Source of the DNA: Oscillospiraceae bacterium
Lineage (GTDB): Bacteria; Bacillota; Clostridia; Oscillospirales; Ruminococcaceae
Direction: 5' to 3'
Length of the DNA stretch: 26,118 nt
Assembly: GCA_016297165.1 (NCBI GenBank)
Contig: JAEDHF010000008.1
Location: 1 to 26,118 of the forward strand
The notes under the pieces: model-generated
Seen by the model: the letters and a program-made list of their open reading frames with translations, nothing else
What the model was told of the DNA's origin: nothing
Databases searched by the model: none
Position numbers and translations under genes: made by a program
In this document: piece by piece, positions 15,889-23,623 of the stretch
How the letters are laid out: each line of letters opens with the position of its first letter
Position numbering within the stretch: the first letter of the stretch is position 1

Positions 15889-16793
15889 AACACGTATTTG
15901 TAGTTAACCCCTCGGCAGGTAACGGAGAAGGTGCAATCAAGGTAAAGGAATTCCTCGAAAACACAGAGAATCTCCCCGAATGGGAGATATATACCACTAC
16001 CGGTCAGAATGACGCTTCCTCCTTCTGCAGCGAATACTGCGAAAAGAATAAGGACGAAATTATCCGTTTTTACGCCTGCGGAGGCGACGGTACCATAAAC
16101 GAGGTAGTTAACGGTATCGTTAACCACCCTAACGCTATTCTCGCCTGCTATCCCTGCGGAAGCGGCGACGACTTCGTAAAATACTACGGCGGAAGAGAAC
16201 GCTTCCTCAATATAGAGAAGCTTATGAACGCTCCGACAATGCCCATAGACCTCATAAAAGCCAACGACAGATACGCCATAAACGTAGTAAACTTCGGCTT
16301 TGACGCCTGCGTAGCAAACACCATGATGAACGTAAAGCGCAAGCCCATTATCGGCGGTAAGAATTCCTATAAGACGGGCGTAGCTAAGGCGCTTTTTACC
16401 GCTATGAAGAACAGCTGTAAAATCTACGCCGACGGAGAGCTTTTAAACCCCGACGGAAAATTCCTTCTCTGTACAGTAGCTAACGGTCGGTATGTGGGCG
16501 GCGGCTTCCATTGTTCCCCTAAGTCAATCAACAATGACGGATACATAGACATCTGTGTAGCGAAGCCTATTTCCCGTATGAAATTCCTTAAGGTTCTCGA
16601 CCCTTACACAAAGGGGACTCACTTCGAGGATTTCCCCGACGTCTTTACCCACAGGCGTTGTAAGAAGGTGGAAATCGAAGCTAAGGAAGGCTTTGTCTAT
16701 GTGGTTGACGGCGAAATTATTACGGACAGGACTTCTCTCACCTGCGAATGTACTCACCTGTCGGTAAACTTCGTTGTACCGCCCGAAAAGTAA
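15885..16793 (+). CDS. Diacylglycerol kinase-like lipid kinase (YegS/DagK family)
   Basis: Lipid kinase of 302 residues from the DAGK catalytic family, which phosphorylates diacylglycerol or a related lipid. The start KHVFVVNPSAGNG and the nucleotide-binding loop CGGDGTINEVVNGI (GGDGT at 66-70) are typical. The following loop reads CGSGDDFVKYY, where many relatives have G-T/S-G/A-N-D-F, an Asn-to-Asp change. It shares ATGA with the end of plsC. A product that turns diacylglycerol into phosphatidic acid fits next to plsC, which also makes phosphatidic acid, so the pair probably serves phospholipid supply or recycling. Cytoplasmic or membrane-peripheral. Confidence 0.87.
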   Translation: MKHVFVVNPSAGNGEGAIKVKEFLENTENLPEWEIYTTTGQNDASSFCSEYCEKNKDEIIRFYACGGDGTINEVVNGIVNHPNAILACYPCGSGDDFVKYYGGRERFLNIEKLMNAPTMPIDLIKANDRYAINVVNFGFDACVANTMMNVKRKPIIGGKNSYKTGVAKALFTAMKNSCKIYADGELLNPDGKFLLCTVANGRYVGGGFHCSPKSINNDGYIDICVAKPISRMKFLKVLDPYTKGTHFEDFPDVFTHRRCKKVEIEAKEGFVYVVDGEIITDRTSLTCECTHLSVNFVVPPEK

Positions 16794-16802
16794 GTATATA
16801 TC

Positions 16803-16831
16803 AACAGCCCGGGAGCATTTCCCGGGCTGTT
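16803..16831 (+). terminator. Terminator of the plsC-lipid kinase operon
   Basis: 12-bp stem AACAGCCCGGGA/TCCCGGGCTGTT with a 5-nt loop, followed by TTCATTTTTATCC. It starts about 10 bases after the lipid kinase stop codon. Confidence 0.85.
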
Positions 16832-16860
16832 TTCATTTTTATCCTCCTGCCCAAAAATAC

Positions 16861-16893
16861 AAAGCCGCTCCCGAATAAATCAAGAGCGGCTTT
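16861..16893 (-). terminator. Terminator of pnp
   Basis: 10-bp stem AAAGCCGCTC/GAGCGGCTTT with a 13-nt loop. On the minus strand it lies about 20 bases after the pnp stop and is followed by GTATTTTTGG. The plus strand also has a T-run (TTTTCG), so it may back up the previous terminator. Confidence 0.75.
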
Positions 16894-16911
16894 TCGTTAT
16901 CTTTATGCTTA

Positions 16912-19035
16912 TTATTCAGCCTGTGCCTTTTTCTTAGCTTCGATATCGGCTAAGGCTTCCTTACGGGAAAGACCAATCTTACCCTGGTTATCAATCTTGA
17001 TAATCTTTACGATAATCTGGTCTCCAACGTTGCAGACGTCCTCAACCTTTTCAACTCTTCTGTTTTCGAGCTCGGAGATATGAACCATACCCTCCTTACC
17101 GGGAGCGAACTCAACGAAAGCGCCGAATTCCTTAACGCGTACTACCTTACCCTTATAGATTGCGCCGATTTCGGGCTCGGTTACGATAGACTTAATCATA
17201 TCTACGCAAGCATTAGCCTTTTCGCCGTCGTTGCCGCAAATAAATACGTTACCCTCTTCGTCAATATCAATCTTAACCTCGAAGTCTGCACAAAGCTTCT
17301 GGATAACCTTACCGCCTGTACCGATAACCTCTCTTATCTTATCTACGGGCACCTTCATGCTGAGCATCTTGGGAGCGTACTTGTTAACGGTAGGTCTGGG
17401 CTCGGAAATAGCCTTAAGCATAACCTCGTCAAGAATCTTGATTCTTGCCTTATGGGTCTTAGCGAAGGCGTCAGCGATAATTTCGGGAGTAAGACCGTCA
17501 ATCTTAAGGTCCATCTGAATAGCTGTGATACCCTTATGAGTACCGCCTACCTTAAAGTCCATATCGCCGTAGAAGTCCTCAAGGCCCTGAATATCAACCA
17601 TTGTCATCCAGCGGTCGCCCTCTGTGATAAGACCGCAGGAGATACCTGCAACAGGAGCCTTAATCGGAACGCCTGCGTCCATAAGAGCAAGAGTAGAACC
17701 GCAGATAGAAGCCTGTGAAGTAGAGCCGTTAGAGGAAAGAACCTCGGAAACGAGTCTGATTGCATAGGGGAATTCTTCAACAGAGGGAAGAACGGGCTCT
17801 AAAGCTCTCTGTGCAAGAGCGCCGTGGCCGATTTCTCTTCTTCCGGGACCTCTGCTTGCCTTTGTTTCGCCTACGGAGTATGCAGGGAAGTTGTAGTGAT
17901 GCATATATCTCTTGGTGTCCTCGTCGTCGAGACCCTCAAGCTTCTGGGAATCGCTTACGGGACCGAGAGTAGCTACTGTCATAACCTGAGTCTGACCTCT
18001 TGTGAAAAGACCGGAGCCGTGAACTCTGGGGAGAAGTCCTACTTCTGCCGCTAAGGGACGCATATCGTCCATACCACGGCCGTCAACACGCTTCTGCTCG
18101 TCCAGAAGCCAGCGGCGAACGATAACCTTCTGAAGCTTATAGATAGCCTCGTCAATCATAGCGCCCTGTTCGGGGTAGATTACGTCGTACTTTTCGTGAA
18201 TAGCGTCCTTGATAGGCTGAAGTCTTGCCTCACGGACGTTCTTATCGTCTGTATCGAGAGCGAACTTAACCTGCTCACCGAATTCCTCCATAAGTGCGTC
18301 GATAAGGTTATGGTCGATTTCCATAGAGGGGAAGGAGAACTTGGGCTTGCCGATTGCTGCCTGAATTTCCTTGATGAAGGGGATAAGGGAGCGGTTGATT
18401 TCCTCGTGACCTGCCATAATTGCCTTGAGCATTGTGTCGTCGTCAACCTCGTTGGCGCCTGCCTCAATCATAACTACCTTCTTCTCGCTGGAAGCTACGG
18501 TAAGCTGTAAATCGGACTTAGCTCTCTGCTCTGCGTCGGGCATAAGAACAATCTCGCCGTCAACAAGACCAACGGAAATACCGCCGATAGGTCCGTTCCA
18601 GGGAATATCGGAAATGGAAACTGCAATAGAAGCGCCAATCATGGAGAGAATTTCGGGCTGTGTCTCGGGGTCAACGGCAAGAACCGTCATAACGATAGCT
18701 ACGTCGTTTCTCATATCCTTAGGGAAGAGAGGACGCATAGGACGGTCAACAACACGGGAGGTAAGGATAGCCTTCTCGCTGGGTCTGCCCTCTCTCTTAA
18801 GATAACCGCCGGGGATTTTGCCTACTGCATAAAGCTTCTCCTCATAGTCAACGGCTAAGGGGAAGAAATCTACGCCCTCACGGGGCTTGGGGCTTGCTGT
18901 TACGTTAACCATAACTACGGTTTCGCCGTAATGAATCCAGCAGGAGCCGTTGGCAAGTCCGCAGACCTTACCGGTTTCAACCATAAGCTCTCTGCCTGCG
19001 AAGGTTGTTTTAAAGGTTCTGTAATTTTCGAACAT
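16912..19035 (-). CDS. pnp: Polyribonucleotide nucleotidyltransferase (PNPase)
   Basis: Phosphorolytic 3'-5' exoribonuclease of mRNA decay. From the chosen start it has 707 residues, full length: first RNase PH domain (GETVVMVNVTASPKPREG, PGGYLKREGRPSE), helical linker, second catalytic RNase PH domain (GLEDFYGDMDFKVGGTHKGI holds the catalytic aspartates), a KH domain with the GTGG loop (VDKIREVIGTGGKVIQKL) and an S1 domain (GKVVRVKEFGAFVEF). The frame is open back to 19077, but AGGAGG at 19048-19043 sits 7 bases before the ATG at 19035, and the upstream part would encode half of a leader hairpin, so 19035 is the start. It lies after rpsO, the classic order in bacteria. Confidence 0.97.
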   Translation of the reverse strand: MFENYRTFKTTFAGRELMVETGKVCGLANGSCWIHYGETVVMVNVTASPKPREGVDFFPLAVDYEEKLYAVGKIPGGYLKREGRPSEKAILTSRVVDRPMRPLFPKDMRNDVAIVMTVLAVDPETQPEILSMIGASIAVSISDIPWNGPIGGISVGLVDGEIVLMPDAEQRAKSDLQLTVASSEKKVVMIEAGANEVDDDTMLKAIMAGHEEINRSLIPFIKEIQAAIGKPKFSFPSMEIDHNLIDALMEEFGEQVKFALDTDDKNVREARLQPIKDAIHEKYDVIYPEQGAMIDEAIYKLQKVIVRRWLLDEQKRVDGRGMDDMRPLAAEVGLLPRVHGSGLFTRGQTQVMTVATLGPVSDSQKLEGLDDEDTKRYMHHYNFPAYSVGETKASRGPGRREIGHGALAQRALEPVLPSVEEFPYAIRLVSEVLSSNGSTSQASICGSTLALMDAGVPIKAPVAGISCGLITEGDRWMTMVDIQGLEDFYGDMDFKVGGTHKGITAIQMDLKIDGLTPEIIADAFAKTHKARIKILDEVMLKAISEPRPTVNKYAPKMLSMKVPVDKIREVIGTGGKVIQKLCADFEVKIDIDEEGNVFICGNDGEKANACVDMIKSIVTEPEIGAIYKGKVVRVKEFGAFVEFAPGKEGMVHISELENRRVEKVEDVCNVGDQIIVKIIKIDNQGKIGLSRKEALADIEAKKKAQAE

Positions 19036-19070
19036 ATCTGTTCCTCCTTTTCTTTCCGAGAGTACAGATT

Positions 19071-19119
19071 TTAGCAATAAACTCAGCGCCGTGATTTGCG
19101 GCGTTCAGTTTAATGCTAA
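19071..19119 (-). promoter_or_regulatory. Long leader hairpin upstream of pnp
   Basis: Two 21-nt arms (19071-19091 and 19099-19119) pair at 18 of 21 positions around a 7-nt loop. There is no U-tract after it on the minus strand, so it is not a simple terminator. In E. coli an RNase III-cleaved stem upstream of pnp mediates PNPase autoregulation; this hairpin has the same position, but equivalent function is inference. Confidence 0.5.
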
Positions 19120-19159
19120 AGCGTCCACACTCTCAATTTTTCAATGGGCTTAACTCTGC

Positions 19160-19203
19160 AAAAAATTCGCAAAAGGGCAGAACAGCCTTACTGCTCCGCC
19201 CTT
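19160..19203 (-). terminator. Terminator or processing hairpin after rpsO
   Basis: Interrupted stem, AAGGGC/GCCCTT outside and CAG/CTG inside, at 19173-19185 and 19191-19203, followed on the minus strand by TTGCGAATTTTTTG. It begins about 8 bases after the rpsO stop. The distance of the U-run from the stem suggests leaky termination, so part of pnp transcription may come from the rpsO promoter. Confidence 0.55.
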
Positions 19204-19211
19204 GACAGCTC

Positions 19212-19478
19212 TTACTTACGGATTCCGAGCTTTGCGATGATTGCACGGTAACGTTCAATATCCTTCTTCTGAAGGTAGTTGAGAAGGTTACGTCTGCGAC
19301 CTACCATCTTGAAAAGACCGCGTCTGGAGTGATGGTCATGAGTATGGGTTCTTAAGTGTTCGGTAAGGTCAGCAATTCTCTTTGTAAGAATAGCGATCTG
19401 TACCTCGGGAGAACCTGTGTCATTCTCGCTTGTGCGGTTAGCCTCGATAATGGCTGTCTTTTCGTCCTTGAGCATCAT
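19212..19478 (-). CDS. rpsO: Ribosomal protein S15
   Basis: Small-subunit protein that binds the central domain of 16S rRNA and forms the intersubunit bridge B4. At 88 residues it has the normal length and the family signature SENDTGSPEVQIAILTKRI, LRTHTHDHHSRRGLFKMVGRR and RNLLNYLQKKD. It starts MM; AGAGGTG eight bases upstream favours the first ATG. It has its own promoter at 19601-19629 and a structured leader of about 115 nt. pnp follows downstream, the common rpsO-pnp order. Confidence 0.98.
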   Translation of the reverse strand: MMLKDEKTAIIEANRTSENDTGSPEVQIAILTKRIADLTEHLRTHTHDHHSRRGLFKMVGRRRNLLNYLQKKDIERYRAIIAKLGIRK

Positions 19479-19594
19479 AATAAATACACCTCTTTAAAAA
19501 TATTTTTGCATATACGCAGCAACGGGTAACAGTGTTTCTCCTTACGGAGCATAATCCACAGCGCCGGGTATATGTTCCTGCTGTCACAAACAGC
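19479..19594 (-). promoter_or_regulatory. Structured rpsO leader, possible S15 autoregulatory element
   Basis: The transcript predicted from the promoter at 19601-19629 has a leader of about 115 nt. Near its 5' end is a GCTGT/ACAGC hairpin. A 7-bp closing helix (CATATAC at 19574-19568 with GTATATG at 19515-19509, minus sense) then encloses further structure, including a CTCC-GTAA-GGAG hairpin with a GNRA-type loop at 19538-19549. Several bacterial groups regulate S15 through structurally different leaders; no specific known class is recognised here. Confidence 0.45.
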
Positions 19595-19600
19595 TTACAT

Positions 19601-19629
19601 ATTATATCACAAAAAAATGCTTTTGTAAA
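19601..19629 (-). promoter_or_regulatory. rpsO promoter
   Basis: On the minus strand TTTACA (19629-19624), 17-bp spacer, perfect TATAAT (19606-19601). Confidence 0.7.
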
Positions 19630-19683
19630 TACCTTTCGGAGGAAAATTTATATAATTTTACAAGACTTTTTCGCTTTTATCTA

Positions 19684-19712
19684 TTGCATTATTACGCTGT
19701 TTGTGGTAAAAT
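19684..19712 (+). promoter_or_regulatory. corA promoter
   Basis: TTGCAT (19684-19689), 17-bp spacer, TAAAAT (19707-19712). The predicted start near 19719 gives a leader of about 145 nt before corA, long enough for the leader ORF and hairpins described below. Confidence 0.65.
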
Positions 19713-19718
19713 ACATTT

Positions 19719-19863
19719 GTAATCTGCGCCTTTATGCGTAAAAAACTGAAAAATGAGGTGAAAACTAATGGCTGCTGACCCTAACGGGCGAAAACGAAAT
19801 ACATTCAGTGCGGAGGCAGTCATTTGTCACACAAATAGCTGACCTCCGTAAAAGGAGAACGCT
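19719..19863 (+). promoter_or_regulatory. Structured corA leader with possible translational control
   Basis: Two structured parts are visible. First, nested stems CTGA/TCAG (19775-19778, 19805-19808) and CCC/GGG with a TAAC loop (19779-19788). Second, a hairpin at 19811-19848: CGGAGG/CCTCCG at the base, CAG/CTG above, ATTTGT/ACAAAT at the tip. CTCC in its 3' arm (19844-19847) can alternatively pair with GGAG of the corA ribosome site (19854-19857), so the two structures exclude each other. By eye it does not fit the Mg-sensing M-box, although GCTGCTGACCC faintly recalls part of it. Confidence 0.5.
19768..19842 (+). CDS. 24-residue leader peptide ORF upstream of corA
   Basis: Short ORF from ATG 19768 to TGA 19842, preceded by GAGGTG at a good distance (8 bases). 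The peptide begins MAADPNGRKRN and ends CHTNS. It has an early Asp-Pro followed by a basic stretch, loosely like the Mg-responsive MgtL leader of enteric bacteria, where Pro and acidic codons destabilise ribosomes at low Mg. Its last third forms the 5' arm and loop of the hairpin that ends just before the corA ribosome site, and its stop codon lies in the 3' arm. It is in the same frame as corA but separated by two stops. Translation is likely from the Shine-Dalgarno but unproven; the ORF could also be incidental to an RNA regulator. Confidence 0.45.
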   Translation: MAADPNGRKRNTFSAEAVICHTNS

Positions 19864-20799
19864 ATGCTCAAATTCTACAAGACTATTGATGGCGGCAGCA
19901 TGACCGAAATCGAGGAGCTTGAAACAGGCTGCTGGATTTCCGCAATTGCCCCCACCGAGGCGGAGATATCGAAGCTCGAAACCGAGCTTAATATCGACCG
20001 TGACTTTATTCGTTCCGCCCTTGACGAAGAGGAATCCTCCCGTATCGAAAGCGAAGAGGACCATACCCTTATAATCCTCGACTTCCCTGTTGTGGAAAAG
20101 AACGAGGCGGACGGTACCTTTACCTACTCAACTATGCCTATGGGTATTATTATTACGGATACAAACGTTGTTACCGTATGCATTACCGAAAACTCAATTA
20201 TCGAAGATTTTTCGAAGGGCATAGTAAAAAACGTAAGAACACAGTTCAAGACCCGTTTCGTGTTCTGTCTTATGCTTCGGATTGCCGCTAAGTACCTGCA
20301 GTTCTTAAAGCAGATTGAACGTATCTTCAACCACGTTCAGAAACAGCTGCACAAATCCATGAAGAACGAGTCCCTTATCCAGTTACTGGGACTTGAAAAA
20401 TCGCTGGTTTACTTCTCGACCTCCCTTAAATCTACTGAAACGGTACTGGAAAAGCTCTTACGAGGCAGAATAATCAAGCTCTACGACGAGGATCAGGAGC
20501 TTCTCGAGGACGTTCTCGTCGAGGTTAAGCAGGCTATCGAAACCAGTAATATCTACTCAAACATTCTCTCAACAACCATGGACGCCTACGCAAACGTCAT
20601 TTCCAACAACCTTAACCAGTCCATGAAAACCTTAGCCGTGCTTACGATAATTATGGAAATTCCTACTATTATTTTCAGCTTTTACGGCATGAATACTCCC
20701 GACCTTCCCCTTCCCTTTACCTGGTTTCCGTCGGTAGTTGCAGTTGTCTTAGCCGGAGCAGCGGCAGTATTCCTCGCAAAAAGCAAGTTTTTTAAATGA
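19864..20799 (+). CDS. corA: CorA-family magnesium/divalent cation transporter
   Basis: Pentameric inner-membrane channel for Mg2+ and sometimes Co2+ or Ni2+. The 311 residues comprise a large cytoplasmic domain (1 to about 250) with a long helix, a first transmembrane helix (about 253-273) ending in the signature FYGMN (GMN at 275-277), a short loop and a second helix (about 288-305) with a basic tail. The end is normal for the family. AAGGAG precedes the ATG at good spacing. It is a single-gene unit with its own promoter, an unusual structured leader with a small ORF, and a strong terminator. Family members with the same fold can transport Zn2+; the GMN signature alone does not settle the ion. 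Confidence 0.95.
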   Translation: MLKFYKTIDGGSMTEIEELETGCWISAIAPTEAEISKLETELNIDRDFIRSALDEEESSRIESEEDHTLIILDFPVVEKNEADGTFTYSTMPMGIIITDTNVVTVCITENSIIEDFSKGIVKNVRTQFKTRFVFCLMLRIAAKYLQFLKQIERIFNHVQKQLHKSMKNESLIQLLGLEKSLVYFSTSLKSTETVLEKLLRGRIIKLYDEDQELLEDVLVEVKQAIETSNIYSNILSTTMDAYANVISNNLNQSMKTLAVLTIIMEIPTIIFSFYGMNTPDLPLPFTWFPSVVAVVLAGAAAVFLAKSKFFK

Positions 20800-20818
20800 T
20801 ATCTCTGTTCATAAAGAA

Positions 20819-20845
20819 AACCGCTTGACGAAAACTCAAGCGGTT
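20819..20845 (+). terminator. Terminator of corA
   Basis: Perfect 10-bp stem AACCGCTTGA/TCAAGCGGTT with a 7-nt loop followed by GTTTTTTTATTTG. The opposite strand has TTTTCTTTATG, so it may also help end the convergent EAL gene. Confidence 0.9.
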
Positions 20846-20862
20846 GTTTTTTTATTTGATTT

Positions 20863-23559
20863 TTACGCAAAGGCTGAATTCGCCATTATTATACTGTTCC
20901 TTATATCGTCGGGAATAGCGGCGAGAGGCTCGGCGGCGGGCTTTGCGGTATAGAAGCCTTGAATAAGGTCAACGCCGAAGCCTGCAAGAGTCTGGAACTC
21001 CTCAATAATTTCAACGCCCTCCGCAATAATCTTTATATTATTCATACGGGCGAATTCGATAGCGCTCTTAACGAACATCTGCTTGTTCATATCATTATGC
21101 ACATCGGTAATAAGGAAGCGGTCTATCTTAATTATCTGGGGAGCGTATCGTAGCAGGTTTACAATATTGGAATGACCCGTTCCGAAGTCGTCAACGGCAA
21201 GCTCGCTGCCCTTAAGTCTCTTCATAGAGCTTAGTTCATCGTCTGATAGGGTCTCCTGCTCGGTTATCTCAAATACGCAGTACTTGAAATAATCCTCATA
21301 GGTTTCCAATATTTCATCATAATCATTTTTCGACAGGAAGCTTCCCGGAATAGTATTGATGAAAAGCTTTTTACCGTGGAACTTTTCGAAATTCTCCGAA
21401 AAATACTTCATTACATTAAATACGGTAGCTCTTTCGATTTCCTGGAGCCTGTTATAATCCTGCGCTATTTCGAGGATTTCGAGGGGCGACATTCTTATTC
21501 CGCCGGCAGTTCTCATAAGCGCCTCATAAGCGAATATTTCTCCCGTTTTTGCGTCAACAATAGGCTGGAAATGATATGTAAAGAGGTTCTTACTGATAAG
21601 AATATTAAAGGACTCATATTTATCCTTACTGGATTTCTTTTCCTTTAAGACTGGACCGCCTCCCGACTTAAGGCGGTTAAGATACATTTCACCGTTGGCA
21701 AGCTTTATAAGGTTAACGAGGCTGCTGTGCCAACGAGGCTGGGCAACGGTACAGCCGCAATTTACCTCTACGTAATAATCCTTTACGCTTTCGTAGTTAT
21801 ACTGCTCCATTGTTCCGAAGAAGAGAGCGGTAGCGGCGTTTATTACCTTGCCTATGTCCTTATCCGCGTCAATGTAGTTAATTACGGTAAATTCATCATC
21901 GCCTGTACGGGCTACCATAGAGTTTTCGGGGTTAGCGAGAAGGAGAGTTTCCGAAACTGCCATAATAGCGCTTTCTATATCGTTAATTCCGTAGTTTTCG
22001 TAGATATACTTATATTTCGGAACGCCGTAAACGGAAACGGCAAGAATTTTGTTGTGATTCTGTTCCTCTGCGGAAAAACGCTCGAACCATTTTTCAAGAC
22101 CCTTAAGATTAAGGAGTCCCGTTACATAGTCGGTATAGATAGCGTTTTCGATGCTTGAACGCATACGATTCTGGCGCATACGGTTAACAACGGTAGTAAA
22201 GGCTATATTCATAGTCTTTGAAACTCGGTTGATTCTGTGGGCAAAATCATTGATGTTATCGGTTTTTACCGCATAATAGCCGCATACATCGTCTCTTACA
22301 TAAATTGAACTCAGTATGCAGAGAGTATCGTCCAGAAGCCATTTTTCAAGGTCGGGTACCATCTCCGAAAGCTTGAAATTGCGCTTTACGCCTATGGTAT
22401 AGTCCTCGTTTCGGGAGGTAAAGATAATAAGCTCGTCGGAAATAAGCTTCCCATGCTTTTTCGGACCCTTATCAACAACATTTGCAATAAAATCGCTTCT
22501 TAAGCATACGTATGAGTTAGTAAGGATATAGGAGGAAAGAGCGGCGCCGAGCCTGCTGATATCGGTACATTCGAGAACGGTATCCATCCAGGTGTAAATA
22601 TGCTTTTCGTGCTCCTCCATATCGTGCATACTGTGAAAAAGGCTGTCCGCCTTCTTGCGGAAATCCACGGGGCGGATGTCCTCACAGCCGCAGGAGTTTC
22701 TTATAAGGGGACGGTATTTCTGCCTGAACATTCCGGGAGCTTCCTCTCCCCTGAGGGCTTTTTCGATTAAGCTGAATACAAGCTCCGAAAGCCCTTTTAT
22801 ATTCTCGTTACAGGTAGTAAGAGAGGGCAGGAAAAAATCAGCGCTTCCGATACCGTCGAAGCCTGTTACGGAAATATCCTCGGGAATACGATAGCCGAAT
22901 CTTTTCAGATAGTCACAGACTGTCATAGCCATAACGTCGTTGGCGCAGATAAAGGCGTCGGGAAAAGGTCTGTCCTTATCCGCCATAAGTCTGTCGAGAA
23001 CCTTCATAGTGGGAACATCCCAGTATTCTCCGTTGTCAGCCATATCATCGCTGAAGTCAATATTGCTGCGGCTTAAAACCCTCTTAAAGCATTCAAGACG
23101 ATTTTCCGAGTCCTTATCACCCCTAAAGCCGCCGATAAAGAAGGGGTTTTTTCTTCCGTGGCATTTCAGCACATGGTCGATAATTTCTTCGAAGGCCTCG
23201 TTATAGTCTCTTTCTATGCAGTAGCATTTATCAGCCTTTCCATGGACAAGTATAACGGGTATTCTTCTTTTATGGGCATTACGGATAAGCTCATCCACTA
23301 CCGCCTTGTTTATAATTGTCTCGCTAAGAATTACGAGAGCGTCGAGAAGCTCAAAGTTAATCATGCTGTATATGGATTTAGCGCCGTCGTCATAAACATC
23401 GTTATTATATAAATCAAGAACGCTGTTGAAAACGAGGATTTTATAATCGGTATTCTTCGTTTTCTTATAGAGGTTATCCACAAAGCTCTTACGAAAATCG
23501 TCGTTAATCTTCGTCAGGCATACGCCTATTATTTTCTTTGAGCTGTCCAATGTTATCAC
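20863..23559 (-). CDS. LacI-type sensor / degenerate GGDEF / EAL protein, probable c-di-GMP phosphodiesterase
   Basis: Cytoplasmic protein of up to 898 residues with no membrane helix. Residues 1-290 look like the periplasmic-binding-protein fold of LacI-type regulators (DAFICANDVMAMTVCDYLKR, VTGFDGIG) but lack the helix-turn-helix. A Cys motif NSCGC (289-292) and a middle region of unclear fold (about 300-455) follow. The GGDEF domain (about 465-630) has GDDEF at 553-557 instead of GGDEF, so it is probably not a cyclase. The EAL domain (about 650-885) keeps the expected catalytic residues: Glu679, Asn735, Glu764, Asp790/Asp791, Lys811, Glu847 and Gln867. It is thus likely to hydrolyse c-di-GMP under control of a bound small molecule. 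Start: GTG at 23559 has little ribosome site; TTG at 23550, with GGTGAT four bases before it, is a good alternative. Confidence 0.88.
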   Translation of the reverse strand: MITLDSSKKIIGVCLTKINDDFRKSFVDNLYKKTKNTDYKILVFNSVLDLYNNDVYDDGAKSIYSMINFELLDALVILSETIINKAVVDELIRNAHKRRIPVILVHGKADKCYCIERDYNEAFEEIIDHVLKCHGRKNPFFIGGFRGDKDSENRLECFKRVLSRSNIDFSDDMADNGEYWDVPTMKVLDRLMADKDRPFPDAFICANDVMAMTVCDYLKRFGYRIPEDISVTGFDGIGSADFFLPSLTTCNENIKGLSELVFSLIEKALRGEEAPGMFRQKYRPLIRNSCGCEDIRPVDFRKKADSLFHSMHDMEEHEKHIYTWMDTVLECTDISRLGAALSSYILTNSYVCLRSDFIANVVDKGPKKHGKLISDELIIFTSRNEDYTIGVKRNFKLSEMVPDLEKWLLDDTLCILSSIYVRDDVCGYYAVKTDNINDFAHRINRVSKTMNIAFTTVVNRMRQNRMRSSIENAIYTDYVTGLLNLKGLEKWFERFSAEEQNHNKILAVSVYGVPKYKYIYENYGINDIESAIMAVSETLLLANPENSMVARTGDDEFTVINYIDADKDIGKVINAATALFFGTMEQYNYESVKDYYVEVNCGCTVAQPRWHSSLVNLIKLANGEMYLNRLKSGGGPVLKEKKSSKDKYESFNILISKNLFTYHFQPIVDAKTGEIFAYEALMRTAGGIRMSPLEILEIAQDYNRLQEIERATVFNVMKYFSENFEKFHGKKLFINTIPGSFLSKNDYDEILETYEDYFKYCVFEITEQETLSDDELSSMKRLKGSELAVDDFGTGHSNIVNLLRYAPQIIKIDRFLITDVHNDMNKQMFVKSAIEFARMNNIKIIAEGVEIIEEFQTLAGFGVDLIQGFYTAKPAAEPLAAIPDDIRNSIIMANSAFA

Positions 23560-23571
23560 CGTCCCATAAAT

Positions 23572-23600
23572 TATATAAAAATTTATGCAAATTTTGTCAA
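23572..23600 (-). promoter_or_regulatory. Proximal promoter of the EAL gene
   Basis: On the minus strand TTGACA (23600-23595), 17-bp spacer, TATATA (23577-23572). The transcript would begin very close to the start codon, giving an almost leaderless message. Confidence 0.45.
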
Positions 23601-23623
23601 AAAGTTATCGTATATTCATATAA

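Noticed and set aside
19719..19863. M-box (ykoK) magnesium riboswitch
   Set aside because: The GCTGCTGACCC segment recalls part of it, but the length, the AGGTGAGGCTCC-type block and the terminator layout do not fit by eye. A covariance search would decide.
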